Assembly (NCBI GenBank): GCA_937883885.1
Contig: CAKZXL010000164.1
Location: 1 to 8,198, forward strand
DNA: 8,198 nt
Origin: an uncultured Aquincola sp.
GTDB taxonomy: Bacteria; Pseudomonadota; Gammaproteobacteria; Burkholderiales; Burkholderiaceae
Direction: 5' to 3'
The position numbers were made by a program, and so were the translations under genes. Shown piece after piece: positions 7,064 to 8,198 of the stretch. The notes beneath the pieces are model-generated. The model saw only the letters and a program-made list of their open reading frames with translations, did no database searches and was not told the DNA's origin. The number at the start of each line of letters is the position of its first letter. The first letter of the stretch is position 1.

Positions 7064-7086
7064 GTTAATCTCAATATGCGACTTAC
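7064..7086. promoter_or_regulatory. Candidate NrtR operator, imperfect 23-bp palindrome
   Basis: In the pncA-nrtR intergenic region this segment is an imperfect inverted repeat centred at 7075, with 7 of 11 positions pairing: outer GT/AC, then A/T, TC/GA and CA/TG. It lies in the most AT-rich part of the gap, upstream of both divergent genes. Known NrtR sites are palindromes of about 21 bp, with GT and AC at conserved positions, between nrtR and its target operon, so location and form fit. The lineage-specific consensus could not be checked. Confidence 0.35.
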
Positions 7087-7108
7087 AAGGCATCTGGGAG
7101 AAGGTGAA

Positions 7109-7131
7109 CTTTTACGTAGAATGCGCCTAAC
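7109..7131. promoter_or_regulatory. Second candidate operator copy, related to 7064-7086
   Basis: This stretch matches 7064-7086 at 14 of 23 positions in direct orientation, offset by 45 bp. The best-conserved part is ATGCGCCTAAC versus ATGCGACTTAC (9 of 11). It also contains the perfect 6-bp palindrome TACGTA (7113-7118), extended imperfectly on both sides. It may be a second half of a tandem operator or overlap the nrtR promoter; TAGAAT at 7117-7122 resembles a -10 box but no convincing -35 is seen. Confidence 0.28.
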
Positions 7132-7161
7132 TCAACAGGGTCGAGCGCCGCTCGGGTATCC

Positions 7162-7812
7162 GTGGCTGTCATCCTCACCGTCGATGTCGTTTTGCTCACC
7201 CTGCGCGGCGATGAGCTGCATGTGGCGCTGTTCAAGCGCGCGCGTGAACCGTTTCGCGGCCTGTGGGCGTTGCCGGGTGGCTTCATCCGCGAAGCGGAAG
7301 ACGACTCGGCCAAGGCTGCCGCTGCGCGGGTGCTGCGGGACAAGACGGGCCTGGTGCCGCCTTACCTCGAAGAGTTCGGCACCGTCTCCGGGCCGGCGCG
7401 CGACCCTCGCGGCTGGTCCTTGACGGTCGTTTACTTCGCGCTGGTGCCGGCCGCGCTGCTCGATGGCCAACCGGACACCTTTGCCGTCTCTAGGCTGCCC
7501 AACCTGCCGTTCGACCATGCGGCGGTGATTGCGCAGGTCGTCGAGCGGGTACGCAACAAGGCCAGCTATTCGTCGCTGCCGGTGTTCCTGTGCGATCCCG
7601 AGTTCACGATTCCCGAGTTGCACGCGGCGTATGAGGCGGTGCAGGGCGAGCAGGTCAATGCCGCCAACTTCCGGCGCAAGCTGGAGGAGATGGGCGTGCT
7701 CGAAGAGATCAAGGGCCAGACCAAGGTGTCCGGGCGCAACCGACCGGCGCAGCTGTACCGCGTGGCCAAACCGTTCCGCGACCGCCTGTCCGTGCGCCCC
7801 CGCGGACTGTGA
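7162..7812 (+). CDS. nrtR: NrtR, Nudix-related transcriptional regulator of NAD metabolism
   Basis: NrtR is a DNA-binding repressor of NAD biosynthesis and salvage genes that senses ADP-ribose or related NAD products. The 216-residue protein has an N-terminal Nudix fold (about 4-140, with TVDVVLLTLRGDELHVALFKR, GLWALPGGFIRE and SGPARDPRGWSLTVVYFAL) and a C-terminal winged helix (about 148-210, with FTIPELHAAYEAV, NAANFRRKLEEMGVL and GRNRPAQLYR). The Nudix box is degenerate: the usual REUxEExGU part reads ARVLRDKTGL, so the catalytic glutamates are gone. This is the expected pattern for a sensor rather than a hydrolase. It is divergent from the pncA-pncB-nadE-nadM operon, the classic NrtR arrangement. 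The start is GTG at 7162 with a poor SD. The frame is open upstream to a TAG at 7117 but has no ATG, GTG or TTG there, so the GTG is the best start. Confidence 0.94.
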   Translation: MAVILTVDVVLLTLRGDELHVALFKRAREPFRGLWALPGGFIREAEDDSAKAAAARVLRDKTGLVPPYLEEFGTVSGPARDPRGWSLTVVYFALVPAALLDGQPDTFAVSRLPNLPFDHAAVIAQVVERVRNKASYSSLPVFLCDPEFTIPELHAAYEAVQGEQVNAANFRRKLEEMGVLEEIKGQTKVSGRNRPAQLYRVAKPFRDRLSVRPRGL

Positions 7813-7830
7813 GGGCCGTGCCGGTGGCCC
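7813..7830 (+). terminator. Weak GC hairpin after nrtR
   Basis: GGGCC (7813-7817) and GGCCC (7826-7830) form a 5-bp GC stem with an 8-base loop starting just after the nrtR stop. There is no T-tract, so it is not a standard intrinsic terminator; it may only protect the transcript end or be incidental. Confidence 0.2.
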
Positions 7831-7838
7831 CCATGCCG

Positions 7839-7850
7839 CAGCATGTGCTG
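7839..7850. promoter_or_regulatory. Short dyad upstream of the LysR gene
   Basis: CAGCA and TGCTG flank a 2-base centre, 26 bp before the start of the LysR-type gene. LysR regulators often bind interrupted dyads near their own promoters, so this is a possible autoregulatory half-element. It is short enough to be chance in GC-rich DNA. Confidence 0.15.
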
Positions 7851-7876
7851 ATCCTTCTTCTTCAAGGCATGGCCGC

Positions 7877-8198
7877 ATGAAGCTCAAGCACATCGAGGTC
7901 TTCAACGCCATCATGCTCACCGGCAGCGCGAGCGCGGCGGCGCGGCTGTTGCACGTCACGCAGCCGGCCGTTACCCAGGCGCTGCAGCATGCCGAGCTGC
8001 AGCTGGGCTATGCGCTCTTCACCCGCCAGCGCAACCGGCTGGTGCCCACGCGGGAGGCGCAGTCGCTCTACCCCGAGGTGCAGCGGCTGATGTCGCAGCT
8101 CGAATCGGTGCGGCGCATCGCCAGTGCGCTGCGCAGCGGCGAAGACAGCGAGCTGCGCATCCTCATCGTGCCTTCGCTGGCGGTGCATGTGCTGCCGG
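7877..8198 (+). CDS. LysR-type transcriptional regulator (3' partial)
   Basis: The first 107 residues of a LysR-family DNA-binding regulator are present; the window ends before most of the effector domain. The winged HTH is clear at about 1-60: MKLKHIEVFNAIMLTGSASA, then AARLLHVTQPAVTQALQHAE (scaffold and recognition helices), ELQLGYALFTRQRNRLVPT and EAQSLYPEV. The linker helix (about 64-88) is followed by LRILIVPSLAVHVLP, the first strand of the periplasmic-binding-protein-like domain. The ATG at 7877 has an aagg element about 9 bp upstream; the ATG at 7869 is out of frame. It lies 64 bp after nrtR on the same strand, so it could share its transcript, though nothing ties it to NAD metabolism. 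Target and inducer are unknown. Confidence 0.9.
   Translation, partial: MKLKHIEVFNAIMLTGSASAAARLLHVTQPAVTQALQHAELQLGYALFTRQRNRLVPTREAQSLYPEVQRLMSQLESVRRIASALRSGEDSELRILIVPSLAVHVLP

Noticed and set aside
7132..7959. 275-codon minus-strand ORF covering nrtR and the LysR start
   Set aside because: It runs across two convincing plus-strand genes and their intergenic gap, and has no motif.
1..8198. CRISPR arrays, tRNA or rRNA genes, IS elements, phage attachment sites
   Set aside because: No regularly spaced repeats, tRNA-like folds, transposase-like ORFs or terminal inverted repeats were recognised. In particular, no insertion sequence remains at either deletion junction.

Overview
The window is very GC-rich and densely coded, with SD-type starts and many 2-14 bp gene junctions. 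The gene families (hybrid kinase plus REC-LuxR pair, NrtR-linked NAD salvage genes, LysR regulator) suggest a betaproteobacterium of the order Burkholderiales. That placement is an inference from gene content and composition, not from a marker gene.

Layout. (1) Positions 1-1636, plus strand: the 3' end of a hybrid sensor histidine kinase (its receiver domain and a C-terminal tail), overlapping by 4 bp a REC-LuxR response regulator. Together they form a two-component pair whose signal cannot be told from here. (2) Positions 1755-3117, plus strand: a translationally coupled pair not recognised by name. The first protein is a TIM-barrel of the endonuclease IV / xylose isomerase-like / MNIO (DUF692-like) fold class and appears to keep a full multinuclear metal-ligand set. 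The second is a 184-residue protein of unknown family. This is the best candidate for something undescribed. (3) Positions 3152-7019, minus strand: an NAD salvage operon read pncA-pncB-nadE-nadM. pncA and nadE look intact. pncB and the nadM-type NMN adenylyltransferase/Nudix gene have each lost an internal piece of about 150 codons, and in both the two ends lie in different frames. (4) Positions 7162-7812, plus strand: nrtR, the Nudix-fold repressor of NAD genes, divergent from the operon. The 142 bp between them holds candidate operator elements. (5) Positions 7877-8198, plus strand: the start of a LysR-type regulator, cut by the window edge.

How the parts work together. PncA deamidates nicotinamide, PncB converts nicotinate to NaMN, and NadE amidates NaAD to NAD. 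The NadM-type enzyme would adenylylate NMN and hydrolyse a nucleotide through its Nudix half. NrtR normally represses such genes and senses an ADP-ribose-type NAD product. If the sequence is correct, the nicotinate salvage step and the NMN adenylylation step are broken at this locus. NadE, which is also needed for de novo synthesis, is preserved along with its own strong ribosome binding site.
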